Positions 6,660-16,502 are shown, numbered from the stretch's first letter. The stretch is DNA of 64,000 nucleotides from an uncultured Acidimicrobiales bacterium (GCA_938015295.1 CALLQB010000060.1:31981-95980); one strand, 5' to 3'. The notes: generated by a model from the letters alone, not told the origin. Translations and numbers: made by a program.

Positions 6660-7832
6660 ATGACCTTGGTACGACAGCTCTTTTCTTTTCATACGGTGCA
6701 ACAACTGTGCATCGTCCTCGGTGTCTTTGCCGTGGTGGCTACGGCCTGCGGCAGCGACGGGTCGTCAGGCGGAGGCGTGAGTGCCAGCGGCGATGAAGCC
6801 GTCGAAAGCACAACCCCAGAAGCAGCTGCCACCGAAGAGCCCGCTGAACCCGAACCCGAAGAACCCGAAGAACCCGAAGAACCCGGGTCGATCACCCTTG
6901 TCACCCACGACTCGTTCGCCCTCTCGGAGGGAACTCTTGCGGCGTTCACCGAAGAGACGGGAATTGCCGTCGAGCTGCTTTCCTCCGGCGACGCCGGCCA
7001 AATGGTGAGCGAAGCTGTGCTCACCGCGGGCAACCCCGTTGGCGACGTGCTGTTCGGCATCGACAACACGTTCCTGCAACGAGGGCTCGATGCCGAGATC
7101 TTCGTGCCCTACGAATCACCAAATCTGGCCAACGTACCCGACGCCTTCGAACTCGACGATCAGCATCGGGTTACACCGATCGACTACGGCGATGTCTGCG
7201 CCAACTACTGGATTTCCGAGTTTGGCGACGTGCCGGTCCCCACGACCCTCGACGATCTGATCGACCCGGCCTACGCCGATCTCTTTGTCACCGAGAACCC
7301 AGAAACGTCGTCGCCCGGCATGGCGTTCTTGCTTGCCACCATCGCCAAATACGGCGATGGGTGGGAGGACTACTGGACTGCTCTGCGTGCGAACGGGGTC
7401 GTGATCACCGCGGGATGGGAAGAGGCCTATTACGGCGAATTCATCGCTGGCGGCGGCATCCGACCCATCGTCATGTCCTATGCATCGAGCCCACCAGCCG
7501 AGGTGTTGTTCGCCGACCCGCCGATCGACACACCTCCCACGGGCGTACTACTCGACAGCTGCTTTCGACAGATCGAGTTCGCTGGAATCCTCGCCGGTTC
7601 GGAAAACGTCGCCGCTGCACAACAGCTGATCGACTTCATGTTGACACCTACTTTTCAAGAAGATGTGCCGCTCAACATGTTCGTGTTCCCGGTGCTCGAG
7701 GGTGCGGCGCTCCCCGAGGTGTTCACCGATCACGCGGTCATCGCTGACGATCCGCTCATCATCGACCCGGCAACCATCGGCGCAAACCGCGATGCGTGGA
7801 CCGATCGGTGGGTTGAGCTGGTGCTCCGCTGA
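6660..7832 (+). CDS. thiB: Thiamine ABC transporter substrate-binding lipoprotein
   Basis: This is the periplasmic-type binding protein of the thiamine importer. It has a signal sequence with a VVATACGS lipobox (Cys about residue 30), a Ser/Gly- and Pro-Glu-rich linker (EEPEEPEEPG repeats), then the binding domain starting SITLVTHDSFALSEGTLAAF, the usual ThiB opening. NPVGDVLFGIDNTFL and CANYWISEF are further ThiB-family segments. Its ATG lies directly after the TPP riboswitch SD; the in-frame ATG at 6642 lies inside the aptamer and is unlikely. It is the first gene of thiB-thiP-thiQ. Confidence 0.94.
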   Translation: MTLVRQLFSFHTVQQLCIVLGVFAVVATACGSDGSSGGGVSASGDEAVESTTPEAAATEEPAEPEPEEPEEPEEPGSITLVTHDSFALSEGTLAAFTEETGIAVELLSSGDAGQMVSEAVLTAGNPVGDVLFGIDNTFLQRGLDAEIFVPYESPNLANVPDAFELDDQHRVTPIDYGDVCANYWISEFGDVPVPTTLDDLIDPAYADLFVTENPETSSPGMAFLLATIAKYGDGWEDYWTALRANGVVITAGWEEAYYGEFIAGGGIRPIVMSYASSPPAEVLFADPPIDTPPTGVLLDSCFRQIEFAGILAGSENVAAAQQLIDFMLTPTFQEDVPLNMFVFPVLEGAALPEVFTDHAVIADDPLIIDPATIGANRDAWTDRWVELVLR

Positions 7833-7849
7833 GCGAACACGCGCAGGTC

Positions 7850-9448
7850 TTGGGGCGGCTCCCCCGCCGGAGCGCTGCGGTCATCCCTGCGCTGTTTGTT
7901 GCGATCTTCTTTGTCTACCCGGTCGGCTCGATTCTTTGGCGCGGCATCGGGTCAGCCAACAACGACCGGGTCCGCCAGGTCCTGTCGAGCGATGCCTTCG
8001 CAGGCGTGGTGTGGTTTTCGTTGTGGCAGGCGGTGGTGTCGACCGTCTTGACCCTGTTGGTGGCTCTGCCTGCCGCCTACGCGGTTGCCCGTTATGACGT
8101 GATCGGAAGAAATGCCTTCCGGGCCATCATCATTGTTCCGTTTGTCCTCCCAACAGTGGTCGTTGCCGGAGCCTTTGAAGCGGTGTTCGCGCGCTTCGGC
8201 CTCGCCGGTCTACGCAACACCCCGTGGGCTGTGCTTTTGGCTCACGTATTCTTCAACTACGCGGTGGTTGTGAGAATCGTCGGCACCTTCTGGGAACAGC
8301 TCAGCGCCCGTCCAGAACAAGCCGCGCGGGTGCTGGGTGCCGGTCGCACCCAAACCTTCCTGTCGGTAACGCTGCCGCGCCTGCGGCCCGCTCTCGGCTC
8401 GGCGGCCGCAATCGTGTTTCTGTTTACCTTCACGTCGTTCGGGGTCATCCTTTTGTTGGGCGGTCCCACGAGTGCGACGATCGAAACCGAGATCTGGCGA
8501 TATGCGGTGAGCCGCATCGAGTTTGACGTGGCGGCTGCGCTTGCGCTGCTGCAACTCGTCGCCGTTGTTGGACTCGTCGTGCTCACGACTCGCACGCAGA
8601 AGTCGCGAAGCGTCGATGCCTCCGGCGTCGCTGCCTCGAACCTGCGACGACCGCGTGGGAGCCAGAGGATCTTCATTTCAGCGGTGGTTGCCTCGGCTGT
8701 TGCCCTGCTCGGGGTGCCGGTCATCACCCTTATCGAACGGTCGTTGTCGGTCGGCGGCGGCTATGGCCTCGATCACTACCGGGCGCTTGGCGACAGGGTC
8801 GCCTTGCTGCCGGTTTCGCCAGCCCGCGCACTTACCAACTCGCTGCAGTACGCGGTGATGGCGGCCGCTATCGCCGTAGCCGTTGGCACACTTGCCGCAC
8901 TGGCGGCGACCGGTCGCACGAAGTTTGGGCGAGGCCTCGACACCCTCCTGACGCTGCCGCTCGGCACCTCAGCGGTCACCCTTGGCCTCGGCATCCTGAT
9001 CGCTCTCGACCAGCCACCTGTCGACTTCCGCACCCGCTGGTGGATCGTGCCTGTCGCACATGCGTTGGTCGGTATTCCGTTCGTCCTGCGGGGGGTGCTT
9101 CCGGCGCTTCGCGGTATCAGTCCGGGTCTGCGTGAGGTCGCAGCCACCCTCGGCGCATCGCCAGCACGGGTGTTTCGCGAGGTCGACGCTCCGTTGGCGG
9201 GCCGGGCGCTCCTCGTTGGCGCAGCCTTTGCGTTTGCGGTCTCCCTCGGCGAGTTTGGCGCCACCTCGTTTGTGCCGCGGCGACCCGAGACCACTACGGC
9301 ACCTATCGCCATTTTCCGACTGCTCGGCCAACCTGGCGATGTACTGCGCGGCCAAGCGATGGCCCTTAGTGTGATCTTGATGATCGTTACCGCCACCTCA
9401 GCACTGGCCATCGAGCGGCTGCACAAGAACTCAGACGGACTGTTGTGA
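7850..9448 (+). CDS. thiP: Thiamine ABC transporter permease
   Basis: This 532-residue permease is of the fused type, with about 12 transmembrane helices and two copies of the EAA-type coupling loop: EQAARVLGAGRTQTFLSVTLPRLRPAL (about residue 160) and REVAATLGASPARVFREVDAPL (about residue 430). Both contact the ATPase ThiQ. The start is uncertain: a TTG at 7850 (17 nt after the thiB stop) is chosen, and CTG at 7829, overlapping the thiB stop, is an alternative. The thiQ GTG overlaps its stop by 4 bp. It belongs to the iron/thiamine-type permease family; the riboswitch fixes the substrate class. Confidence 0.93.
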   Translation: MGRLPRRSAAVIPALFVAIFFVYPVGSILWRGIGSANNDRVRQVLSSDAFAGVVWFSLWQAVVSTVLTLLVALPAAYAVARYDVIGRNAFRAIIIVPFVLPTVVVAGAFEAVFARFGLAGLRNTPWAVLLAHVFFNYAVVVRIVGTFWEQLSARPEQAARVLGAGRTQTFLSVTLPRLRPALGSAAAIVFLFTFTSFGVILLLGGPTSATIETEIWRYAVSRIEFDVAAALALLQLVAVVGLVVLTTRTQKSRSVDASGVAASNLRRPRGSQRIFISAVVASAVALLGVPVITLIERSLSVGGGYGLDHYRALGDRVALLPVSPARALTNSLQYAVMAAAIAVAVGTLAALAATGRTKFGRGLDTLLTLPLGTSAVTLGLGILIALDQPPVDFRTRWWIVPVAHALVGIPFVLRGVLPALRGISPGLREVAATLGASPARVFREVDAPLAGRALLVGAAFAFAVSLGEFGATSFVPRRPETTTAPIAIFRLLGQPGDVLRGQAMALSVILMIVTATSALAIERLHKNSDGLL

Positions 9449-10461
9449 GCACCACCGCAGGCCTGCGAGCCGATGGCGTCACCGTGCGCTTCGGCACCAA
9501 ACCTTCCGGTGGCCGGACAGCGGCAGACAGGGCTGCAGTAGACCGGGTGAGTTTCTCGGTCGACGAGGGCGAAATCGTGGCGATACTCGGACCGAGCGGC
9601 TGCGGGAAAAGCACGCTGCTTCGCGTCATCGCCGGACTCGAACAAGCATCTTCGGGAACCGTCTCCTGGAACGGCGAGGATCTCCAAAACCGACCCCCCG
9701 AATCGCGCGGATTCGGGCTGATGTTTCAAGATCACGCACTGTTTCCCCATCGCAACGTCGCAGACAATGTTGCCTTCGGACTCAAGATGCAGGGCCTCGC
9801 GGCCGCCGACCGGGAACGCCGCGTACACACGATGCTCGGCTTGGTTGACCTAGCGGGCTACGACGATCGCCGCATCGACACACTCTCGGGCGGAGAAGCA
9901 CAGCGGGTTGCACTCGCTCGCGCTTTGGCGCCGTCGCCCCAGCTACTCATGCTCGACGAGCCTCTTGGTTCGCTTGACCGAGCGCTACGAGACCGCCTCG
10001 CCATCGAAATCCGGACCGTCCTCAAGTCGCTTGGCCAGGCAGCCGTGCACGTCACGCACGATCAGGACGAGGCGTTCACGGTGGCCGACCGAGTGCTCAT
10101 CATGCGCGAGGGCAAGGTGGTTGCCGACGGACCTCCCGAAGAGCTGTGGAATAACCCGGTCAGCAAGTTTGCCGCCCAGTTCCTCGGGCATCCGAACGTC
10201 GTCGACGGCGAACAGTTCGGCGGACCAGTCGGTCCGGCCATTCTGCGTACCAACGGTCTCCGCCAGCTCGCGGCGACCGAGCCCGGCGCTCTCACCGGCA
10301 CGGTCATCGAGCAGTTCTTCCGTGGCGATCACTACAAGGTGCGGTTTCGCCTCGATACCGGCATCGAACTCGAAGCGCTCAGTCTGGCGCACAACGAACT
10401 CGGCAGCCAGGTCTTCTTCAGGCTTGCGCCGGATGCAGTTTCGCCACTACTCCGCGAGTGA
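9445..10461 (+). CDS. thiQ: Thiamine ABC transporter ATP-binding protein
   Basis: It energises ThiBP import. Visible motifs are Walker A GPSGCGKST (about residues 51-59), Q-loop MFQDHALFPH, signature LSGGEAQRVALARAL, Walker B LLMLDEPLGSLD, and the switch His in VTHDQDEAF. A C-terminal domain of about 100 residues is TOBE-like, as in CysA/PotA-type subunits. The GTG start overlaps the thiP stop (GTGA), indicating coupled translation. Its 3' end overlaps the convergent thiD by 15 bp. Confidence 0.94.
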   Translation: MSTTAGLRADGVTVRFGTKPSGGRTAADRAAVDRVSFSVDEGEIVAILGPSGCGKSTLLRVIAGLEQASSGTVSWNGEDLQNRPPESRGFGLMFQDHALFPHRNVADNVAFGLKMQGLAAADRERRVHTMLGLVDLAGYDDRRIDTLSGGEAQRVALARALAPSPQLLMLDEPLGSLDRALRDRLAIEIRTVLKSLGQAAVHVTHDQDEAFTVADRVLIMREGKVVADGPPEELWNNPVSKFAAQFLGHPNVVDGEQFGGPVGPAILRTNGLRQLAATEPGALTGTVIEQFFRGDHYKVRFRLDTGIELEALSLAHNELGSQVFFRLAPDAVSPLLRE

Positions 10462-11169
10462 CCAGTGCATCTGGTCGATTGGCCCGGGCCCGGCACCTAT
10501 CTGCCAGTTGACCGCTCCGGCGATACTGGCGGTCACCCAGACTTTCGCAGCAGTCAACGCCTCATCGAGCGAGTCGCCGTGCGCCAACCGTGCAGTAATC
10601 GCTGCGGAGAACGTGTCGCCTGTACCGCGCGTGTTTAGCGTGTCGATACGGTCGGCCTCGAGCACCCGTCCGTTGCTGACCGTGTCGGTTCCGTGGTTGG
10701 TGACCACAACAAGTGGCTCGGCGCCAGGAGGCAGCAACGGCGCCTCAAAATGGTTTGGCGTCGCGACAACTGCGTGCGGAAGAAGCCGACGGTAGGCCTC
10801 GATGGTCGAGTTCTGCACAAAAGGTTGGCCGGTACGGTTCACCAGCACCGGATCAACCACCAGGTTCGGCAAGCGGCCAGCGGCTGCGTATTCGGCGACC
10901 ACCTCGACGAGTTCGGCAGCGGGCAGGAGCCCGGTTTTGACCGCAGCCACTGGCAGATCTTCAAGAATGCCGTCGAGTTGTGCCCGAAGCTGGCCCGGTT
11001 CAACAGGCCAAAATGCGCGTACCGCTTCGGTCGTCTGCGCGGTGACCGCGGTAAGCGCGGACGCACCATGAACCCCAAGCGCTGCAAAGGTTCGAAGATC
11101 GGCTTGCAGTCCGGCTCCGCCAATCGGATCTGAGCCTGCGATCGTGAGCACCACCGGAGGAGTCGACAT
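10447..11169 (-). CDS. thiD: Hydroxymethylpyrimidine/phosphomethylpyrimidine kinase
   Basis: It phosphorylates HMP and HMP-P for thiamine pyrophosphate synthesis. TIAGSDPIGGAGLQADLRTF (about residues 8-27) is the ribokinase-like N-terminal motif of ThiD, VKTGLL follows, and LNTRGTGDTFSAAI carries the GTGD anion hole and catalytic Asp. The start is the ATG at 11169 (MSTPPVVLTIAGSD); longer readings add unrelated residues. It faces thiBPQ tail to tail with a 15-bp overlap of coding ends, so uptake and salvage genes are adjacent but separately promoted. No second TPP aptamer is visible before it. Confidence 0.94.
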   Translation of the reverse strand: MSTPPVVLTIAGSDPIGGAGLQADLRTFAALGVHGASALTAVTAQTTEAVRAFWPVEPGQLRAQLDGILEDLPVAAVKTGLLPAAELVEVVAEYAAAGRLPNLVVDPVLVNRTGQPFVQNSTIEAYRRLLPHAVVATPNHFEAPLLPPGAEPLVVVTNHGTDTVSNGRVLEADRIDTLNTRGTGDTFSAAITARLAHGDSLDEALTAAKVWVTASIAGAVNWQIGAGPGPIDQMHWSLAE

Positions 11170-11207
11170 ATCGGGCAAAGCGTAACCACCAGAATGGTCG
11201 ACGGCGC

Positions 11208-11213
11208 GAGAAT
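11208..11213 (+). promoter_or_regulatory. Candidate -10 box of sseA (leaderless)
   Basis: GAGAAT lies exactly 6 nt (AGACCG) before the ATG at 11220, with no SD sequence. It fits the NANNNT form less well than the TANNNT boxes elsewhere in the window. Confidence 0.35.
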
Positions 11214-11219
11214 AGACCG

Positions 11220-12101
11220 ATGACGACTCTTGAGGTACCGAGTCCACTCGTCGGTCAAACATGGCTGATGACCGCGCTGGCGGGTAGGTCCGAGCGAGAA
11301 ACGGCCAATGACGCCGCCCGTTCGCTGATCATCGCCGATGTTCGCTGGGGTCTCGCCGACGGGCCGAAACGAAGAGCGTATGAGGCCAAACGGCTGCCCA
11401 GCGCGGTGTTTGTCGACCTTGATGTCGACATCTCGGCACCTGCGGGTCCGGACGGTCGCCATCCGCTGCCCAGTGCCGAACACTTCGCTGCGGCAATGGG
11501 ACGCCTCGGCATCACCCACGACTCGACAGTCATTGCCTACGACGATGCCGGGGGCGCGATGGCAGCATCGCGTTTGTGGTTCATGCTCGACGCACTAGGC
11601 GTGCAGGCAGCGGTGCTCGACGGCGGCATCGACGCCTGGACTGGTCCTGTTGAGGTTGGCGAGCCAGAAGGTGTCGACGCCGTGCACTTCGCACCAGTGC
11701 CGTGGCCAGCCGACCGATTCGTCACCGCCGAGCAGGTCGCCGAATACTCGTGCAACCTGATCGACGCCCGATCAGCGTCCCGCTTTCTCGGCGAGCCCTC
11801 GCCCGCCGACCCGCGGCCCGGGCACATCCCAGGCGCGTCGAATCTGCCGTGGCAGGACACGCTGGGCGACGATCACCACCTGGCCGACCTCGACACGCTT
11901 ACCCAACTCACCCGAGCCTTTACGCCGAAGCCGAAGCAAGACACGGTCGTGTACTGCGGTTCAGGAGTCACGGCATGCCAGACACTGCTTGCACTGCGGC
12001 TCGGCGGTATCGATGGTGCCCTCTACCCCGGGTCTTGGTCGCAATGGGCTGCCGACCCTACGCGACCTGTTGAGCTGGGAGACAGCTCAGCTGCTGGCTG
12101 A
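11220..12101 (+). CDS. sseA: Thiosulfate/3-mercaptopyruvate sulfurtransferase (two rhodanese domains)
   Basis: This 293-residue tandem rhodanese has an inactive N-terminal domain (IADVRWGL, VFVDLDVDI, HPLPSAEHFAAAMGRLGI) and a C-terminal catalytic domain with VVYCGSGVTACQTLLAL. The active-site loop CGSGVTA is the mercaptopyruvate/thiosulfate sulfurtransferase type. DARSASRFLGE and PGHIPGASNLPW are the expected domain-2 motifs. It transfers sulfane sulfur to thiol acceptors or cyanide. It is divergent from thiD (50 bp between starts), so a role in thiamine sulfur supply is possible but not shown. Its 3' end overlaps the convergent GGDEF-EAL gene by 15 bp. Confidence 0.93.
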   Translation: MTTLEVPSPLVGQTWLMTALAGRSERETANDAARSLIIADVRWGLADGPKRRAYEAKRLPSAVFVDLDVDISAPAGPDGRHPLPSAEHFAAAMGRLGITHDSTVIAYDDAGGAMAASRLWFMLDALGVQAAVLDGGIDAWTGPVEVGEPEGVDAVHFAPVPWPADRFVTAEQVAEYSCNLIDARSASRFLGEPSPADPRPGHIPGASNLPWQDTLGDDHHLADLDTLTQLTRAFTPKPKQDTVVYCGSGVTACQTLLALRLGGIDGALYPGSWSQWAADPTRPVELGDSSAAG

Positions 12102-15005
12102 ACTTGCCCTGCTTGCGTTCTGCTTCTTACGCACCGCCACGCCCTCTGGCAGCAAGTTGGCTTTGTGGTCGCCATTCCACGCAAGCTCCTCGAGTTCATC
12201 GGGGTCCAGCGGACGGGCAATGACGTATCCCTGAATTTGCTCGCAACCGATCTGGCGAAGTTTCTCGAACTGCGGAGCCGTTTCGACGCCCTCCGCGACG
12301 ATGGTGACACCGAGCGCCTTGGTCATTGTCACCACCATGTCCACGATCGAGGACTCCTCTTGGTGCTCTACATCAGCAACAAGCATCCGGTCCATCTTCA
12401 ACACATCGATGGGAAGTTTCTGCAAGTAGCCGAGCGATGAGTATCCCGACCCAAAGTCGTCCACAGCAATCACTACACCAAGTGCGCGTGCGCGTTCGAG
12501 GTTGTCTCGCACAATGTCAAGGTCTCGCACTACGGCAGTCTCGGTCATCTCGAGAATGAGACTGCCAGGGTCGATGCCAGACTCGTCAAGCAACACCTTC
12601 AGGTCATCGACAAACGCCAGCTGCGTGAGCTGCATCGACGAGACGTTCACCGACATCGAGATCGGCGATTCACTATGGGTCGTGTTCCATACCCGAAGCT
12701 GATCGACCGCCATCGCAAGAAGTTTTGGTCCGAGGGTGGCGATGAGACCTGAGGTCTCGGCCATCTCAATAAACTGATCAGGCGCAACCGGGCCGTGCCC
12801 TGGTCGGTCCCACCGCGCTAGTGCTTCGACGAACGCAACATGACCCGTGTCGACGTCGATAACCGGTTGATACGCGAAGCGGAGTTCGTCGTTGCCCGTC
12901 GCTTTGCGCAGCGCCATATCAAGATCGTGGCTATGCGCGACTTCCTCGCGCATCCCGGCGTCGAACACCTCGATACGATTTCGGCCGGTTTCTTTCGCCC
13001 GGTACATGGCATTGTCAGCGTCACCCAACAGCTCTTCGGCGTTGAGCGCGCCACCAGAAGCGACGACGATGCCAACACTCACCGAGGTGAATACGTCTTG
13101 GCCTTCAATCAAGAACGGCTCATCAAGAGCGGCACGCACACGCTCGCCGAGCAACAATGCGTCCTCTTCTCCACGAATTCCTTCGGCAAGAATCACGAAT
13201 TCGTCGCCGCCGAAACGAGACAGGAGGTCCGAGGGACGAAGAGCATTGCGAGATCTGGCGACCACTTGGCGAAGCAGCTCGTCACCAGCCTGGTGCCCAA
13301 GGGTGTCGTTCACCTGTTTGAACCGGTCGAGGTCGAGAAACAGCAGTGCGAGCGGCGAGCCGTTCTCTGCCGACCGTTCCAGAGCAAGATCGAGTTCGCT
13401 AGCCAGCACCTTGCGGTTCGGGAGTCCGGTTAACGCGTCGTGGGTGGCCTGATACTCGAGTTCGGCCTCGAACGCCACCCGTTCCGAGATGTCGCGAATG
13501 AGACCGGTATAGGCCACGTCGCTGTCGACACTCAGCCTGCTTACGGTCAGCCAAGTAGGAACAAGCGAGCCATCGGGTCGTCGCACCGAGACCTCGACAC
13601 CACTTCCACCGTGACCTTCCGCAGCAACAAAGGCATGACCCAGCACATCGTTTGGCGGCATCAACACGAGTTCGTTGATCGACTCGCCGATCAACTTCGG
13701 CGCTGGCGAACCAAAGATTTGCTCTGCCGCAGCGTTCACAGCGGTGATGATGCCAAGGCGGTCGGTCTCGATGATGCCCTCGGCCGCTGTCTCAAGGATC
13801 GTCTGCGTGCGGGTTTCGGTTTCGACCAACCGCTGGTTCGAGTCCTCAAGAGCAATCGTCCGTCTGGCCTCGCTTTCCGCATAGGCCACCAGCTCGTTAG
13901 TCATGACGTTGAACGATCGCGACAGCTCGCCAATTTCATCGTTGAGGCCAACCTTCGCCCGCCGGCTGAAGTCGCCCGCCGCAACAGCATTCGCGATGTC
14001 ACGCAAGGCGATAAGCGGCTGAGTAACCCGTCGACCAACCCACCAGCCGACCAAAAGCACAAGAGCAAGTCCGATTCCGAGTCCCACAAGCAGCGCTGCT
14101 CGGAATTCATCGGAAGCCCGGAGCGCTTCTGACAGATCCTGTTTGACAACGATTCCCCACTCGAGGTCGGCCAGCGACCTCGTGACGGCAACAACTTCGA
14201 CACCTCGGTAATCGATCGCGCCAAAGGTGGAGGAGTCCATCAAGCGGCCCGCCTCAATCGCCGGCATTCCAGCGTCGGCCGTCGCCGGCCAACGCTGCAT
14301 GCCACCTGAAAGGCGCGAGCCGAACAGTTGCTGGGTGGTTCCATCTTCTTGTTGCTGAACGACCAGGGTTTCGCCGGTGGCGCCGAGAGCGGTGTAGTCG
14401 CCCACGAAGTCGCGAAAATCGGCCGTCTCGAACTCGACCAAGAGCCATCCGGCGAGTTCGCCGTTTCGGACGAGCGCGCTCGTCACCTGGTGGACTGGGC
14501 GTTCGTCGCGCACACGAACTCGGCCGGCGTGTACGCCATCGGCGATCTCGGGAAACTCGAAGCGATCGAGCCGTTCGAGCAGCGAACCATCGCTGGCTGC
14601 GCGCAGCGAACCATCGACGGCGAAGACCGACATGGTTGCCAATTCATCTCCGTAGGTGTCGATGGTTTCACGAAGTTCATTTGCGGTAATGACCGTGGCG
14701 TCCAGAAGCGGATCATCAGCAACCACATCGAAGGCCCGCAGTTGCACGCTGAGTACGCCCAACATCTGGCTTACCTGATTGGCAGCGAGCGCCTCGATTC
14801 GCTGCGATGCATCGCGTCGCTGCGCCTCTTGTAGCTGCTGGAATCCAACACCACCTCCGACGAGCAGAGGAACAAACGTCACGAGCATGAACGCGGACGT
14901 CAGAAGGAGCCGTATAGGCACCCGCGAGAATCGTTCGCGTGCTGCCGCGACGATTGCGTTATTCGAGAAAGAAGACACCGGTGTTCCATCGGCATCGACA
15001 GACAA
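12087..15005 (-). CDS. Membrane receptor with Cache-like sensor, HAMP, PAS, GGDEF and EAL domains
   Basis: This is a c-di-GMP turnover enzyme. TM1 (about residues 32-53) and TM2 (about 303-322) flank a periplasmic Cache-like region. A HAMP (VTQPLIALRDIANAVAAGDF) and a PAS domain (ILETAAEGIIETDRLGIITA) follow, then GGDEF with intact RFGGDEF and DLDRFKQVND. The EAL domain has intact VEALARW, NVSSMQL, EMTETA, DDFGSGYSSL and VAEGVE. Both activities therefore look possible. The start is a TTG (15005). It ends in a basic Ser/Ala tail overlapping sseA by 15 bp. It is the only one of the four GGDEF/EAL proteins here with the classical EAL triplet and all other key residues. Confidence 0.93.
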   Translation of the reverse strand: MSVDADGTPVSSFSNNAIVAAARERFSRVPIRLLLTSAFMLVTFVPLLVGGGVGFQQLQEAQRRDASQRIEALAANQVSQMLGVLSVQLRAFDVVADDPLLDATVITANELRETIDTYGDELATMSVFAVDGSLRAASDGSLLERLDRFEFPEIADGVHAGRVRVRDERPVHQVTSALVRNGELAGWLLVEFETADFRDFVGDYTALGATGETLVVQQQEDGTTQQLFGSRLSGGMQRWPATADAGMPAIEAGRLMDSSTFGAIDYRGVEVVAVTRSLADLEWGIVVKQDLSEALRASDEFRAALLVGLGIGLALVLLVGWWVGRRVTQPLIALRDIANAVAAGDFSRRAKVGLNDEIGELSRSFNVMTNELVAYAESEARRTIALEDSNQRLVETETRTQTILETAAEGIIETDRLGIITAVNAAAEQIFGSPAPKLIGESINELVLMPPNDVLGHAFVAAEGHGGSGVEVSVRRPDGSLVPTWLTVSRLSVDSDVAYTGLIRDISERVAFEAELEYQATHDALTGLPNRKVLASELDLALERSAENGSPLALLFLDLDRFKQVNDTLGHQAGDELLRQVVARSRNALRPSDLLSRFGGDEFVILAEGIRGEEDALLLGERVRAALDEPFLIEGQDVFTSVSVGIVVASGGALNAEELLGDADNAMYRAKETGRNRIEVFDAGMREEVAHSHDLDMALRKATGNDELRFAYQPVIDVDTGHVAFVEALARWDRPGHGPVAPDQFIEMAETSGLIATLGPKLLAMAVDQLRVWNTTHSESPISMSVNVSSMQLTQLAFVDDLKVLLDESGIDPGSLILEMTETAVVRDLDIVRDNLERARALGVVIAVDDFGSGYSSLGYLQKLPIDVLKMDRMLVADVEHQEESSIVDMVVTMTKALGVTIVAEGVETAPQFEKLRQIGCEQIQGYVIARPLDPDELEELAWNGDHKANLLPEGVAVRKKQNASRASSASS

Positions 15006-15080
15006 CTCTCAACCTGTGGCGGTTGAGCAAACTCGCAAGGCGAGCCGACAACATCAACAGGCCGAACTGCAGTTAGGGCA

Positions 15081-16493
15081 TTAGAAACCAGAAGCCAGCT
15101 TGGGTCGAACCTGCTGCACCACTTCGGTCGTCGAGAGCGGAGACCGCGCCTTTGGAGCTGCACCGGCACGGGTCAGGCCGTCGAGCGAGGTCACGGTTCC
15201 GGGGTTGATAGGCGACGTGGTGACATCGCCGGGCGAGCCGAACAGGTCGAGCGTCTGAAAGGATCCGCCGAGGACCTGTGATGCGTCCGCCCGAAGCCAC
15301 TGCTGGAGAACCGTGGCGTAGACCTCTCGGAAGTCGACGGTGTGTTTGAGGTCGCCCCGGTCGTCGAGGTTACGGAGTGAGGGAAGCGAGCCGTGGAAAC
15401 CGGCTTTCACCGCCGGGCCAATCATCATCATTGGACCAGCCGTGCCGTGGTCGGTTCCCCGAGAGTCATTTGCAGCGACGCGTCGACCGAACTCCGAATA
15501 GGTCATGATCACGACACGGTCCTGGAACTTCGCTCGGAGGTTGCGGTAGAACCGGTTGACGGCGTCGTCGAATTCCTTCAGACGGGCAGCGTGATCCGCT
15601 GCCTGGTCGTCATGGGTGTCGAAGGTACGGAACTCGGTGCTGATAACTCGTGCGCCGACGTCGAGGTTGATCAGGTTTGCTGCGAGACCCATGTTTCGCA
15701 CAAGACCCCGCTCCTCCTGGTTCTGGTCGTAGATCGGGCTGACATTGCTCGCGACATCGATTGCGGTGCCGAGCTGCTCGGCCCAGGCGTTGGCCATCGG
15801 TGAGGCTTGGCCACCCTGTTTGGCAAGCGAGCTGAAGAAGTTTACGAGGTCGTGCTCCCACGCTTCTTCCACCTCGGCCCCAAAGAGGTTTCCGTCGGTT
15901 GGCAGGCCAGTCGCGACAGAGTTTCGTCCGGCCATCAGCAGCGGAACGCCACGGTCGCCAACATTGACGCTGCCAAGCGCACCAAGGCCGGCGTCTTCCG
16001 CGTAGCGACCTAACCAGCCGCTTGATCCGGGGCCGTGCTGACTCGATGCCGACATCCATGTCTTTATCGAGCTGAAGTGGCTGTGATCGTCGTCGGGAAA
16101 ACCCACGCCCTCAACAATGGCGACTTCGCCATTGCGGTAACGATCGGCGAGGGTGCTCAAGCTGGGGTGCAGATAGCGGTTGTTGGCAATCTTGTGCGAG
16201 CTGGTGGCATCAAGAGCCAGGGTCTTTCTGGCATCAAAATACGTGCCCGAGTCGAGTGGGGCAATCGTGTTGAGGCCATCGTTGCCACCGGCCATGTAGA
16301 TGCACACAAGGATGCGATCGTCGGCTCCAAGGGCTGCAGCTTCGTCGGCAAACAGCGTCGGCCCGAGAGCCGAAGCACTACCAAGGGCGAGCGATCCTTG
16401 AAGGAACCGCCTGCGGGCGATCGCGCTTGTACCGATGCTTGGCACCGTGAGCGAGCGGAGAATGTCGTCCAACTCTGGTTCGTTTCTTGACAT
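15081..16493 (-). CDS. DUF1501 (TAT-exported, sulfatase-like) protein
   Basis: This 470-residue DUF1501 protein has a twin-arginine-type leader (AIARRRFLQGSLALGSASALG, RR at about residues 27-28). Family segments include ILVCIYMAGGNDGLNTIAPL, HFSSIKTWMSAS, DRVVIMTYSEFGRRV and GTDHGTAGPMMMIG. The fold is alkaline-phosphatase/sulfatase-like; substrates are unknown. The ATG has AGGGAG at about 5 nt and lies 9 bp after the DUF1800 stop. DUF1800-DUF1501 pairs are widespread in Bacteria and probably form one exported system. Confidence 0.92.
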   Translation of the reverse strand: MSRNEPELDDILRSLTVPSIGTSAIARRRFLQGSLALGSASALGPTLFADEAAALGADDRILVCIYMAGGNDGLNTIAPLDSGTYFDARKTLALDATSSHKIANNRYLHPSLSTLADRYRNGEVAIVEGVGFPDDDHSHFSSIKTWMSASSQHGPGSSGWLGRYAEDAGLGALGSVNVGDRGVPLLMAGRNSVATGLPTDGNLFGAEVEEAWEHDLVNFFSSLAKQGGQASPMANAWAEQLGTAIDVASNVSPIYDQNQEERGLVRNMGLAANLINLDVGARVISTEFRTFDTHDDQAADHAARLKEFDDAVNRFYRNLRAKFQDRVVIMTYSEFGRRVAANDSRGTDHGTAGPMMMIGPAVKAGFHGSLPSLRNLDDRGDLKHTVDFREVYATVLQQWLRADASQVLGGSFQTLDLFGSPGDVTTSPINPGTVTSLDGLTRAGAAPKARSPLSTTEVVQQVRPKLASGF

Positions 16494-16502
16494 GGATACT
16501 CC

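Noticed and set aside
8776..9828. Minus-strand 350-codon open frame
   Set aside because: It is antisense to thiP and thiQ, with Arg/Ser-biased low-information sequence typical of a shadow frame.
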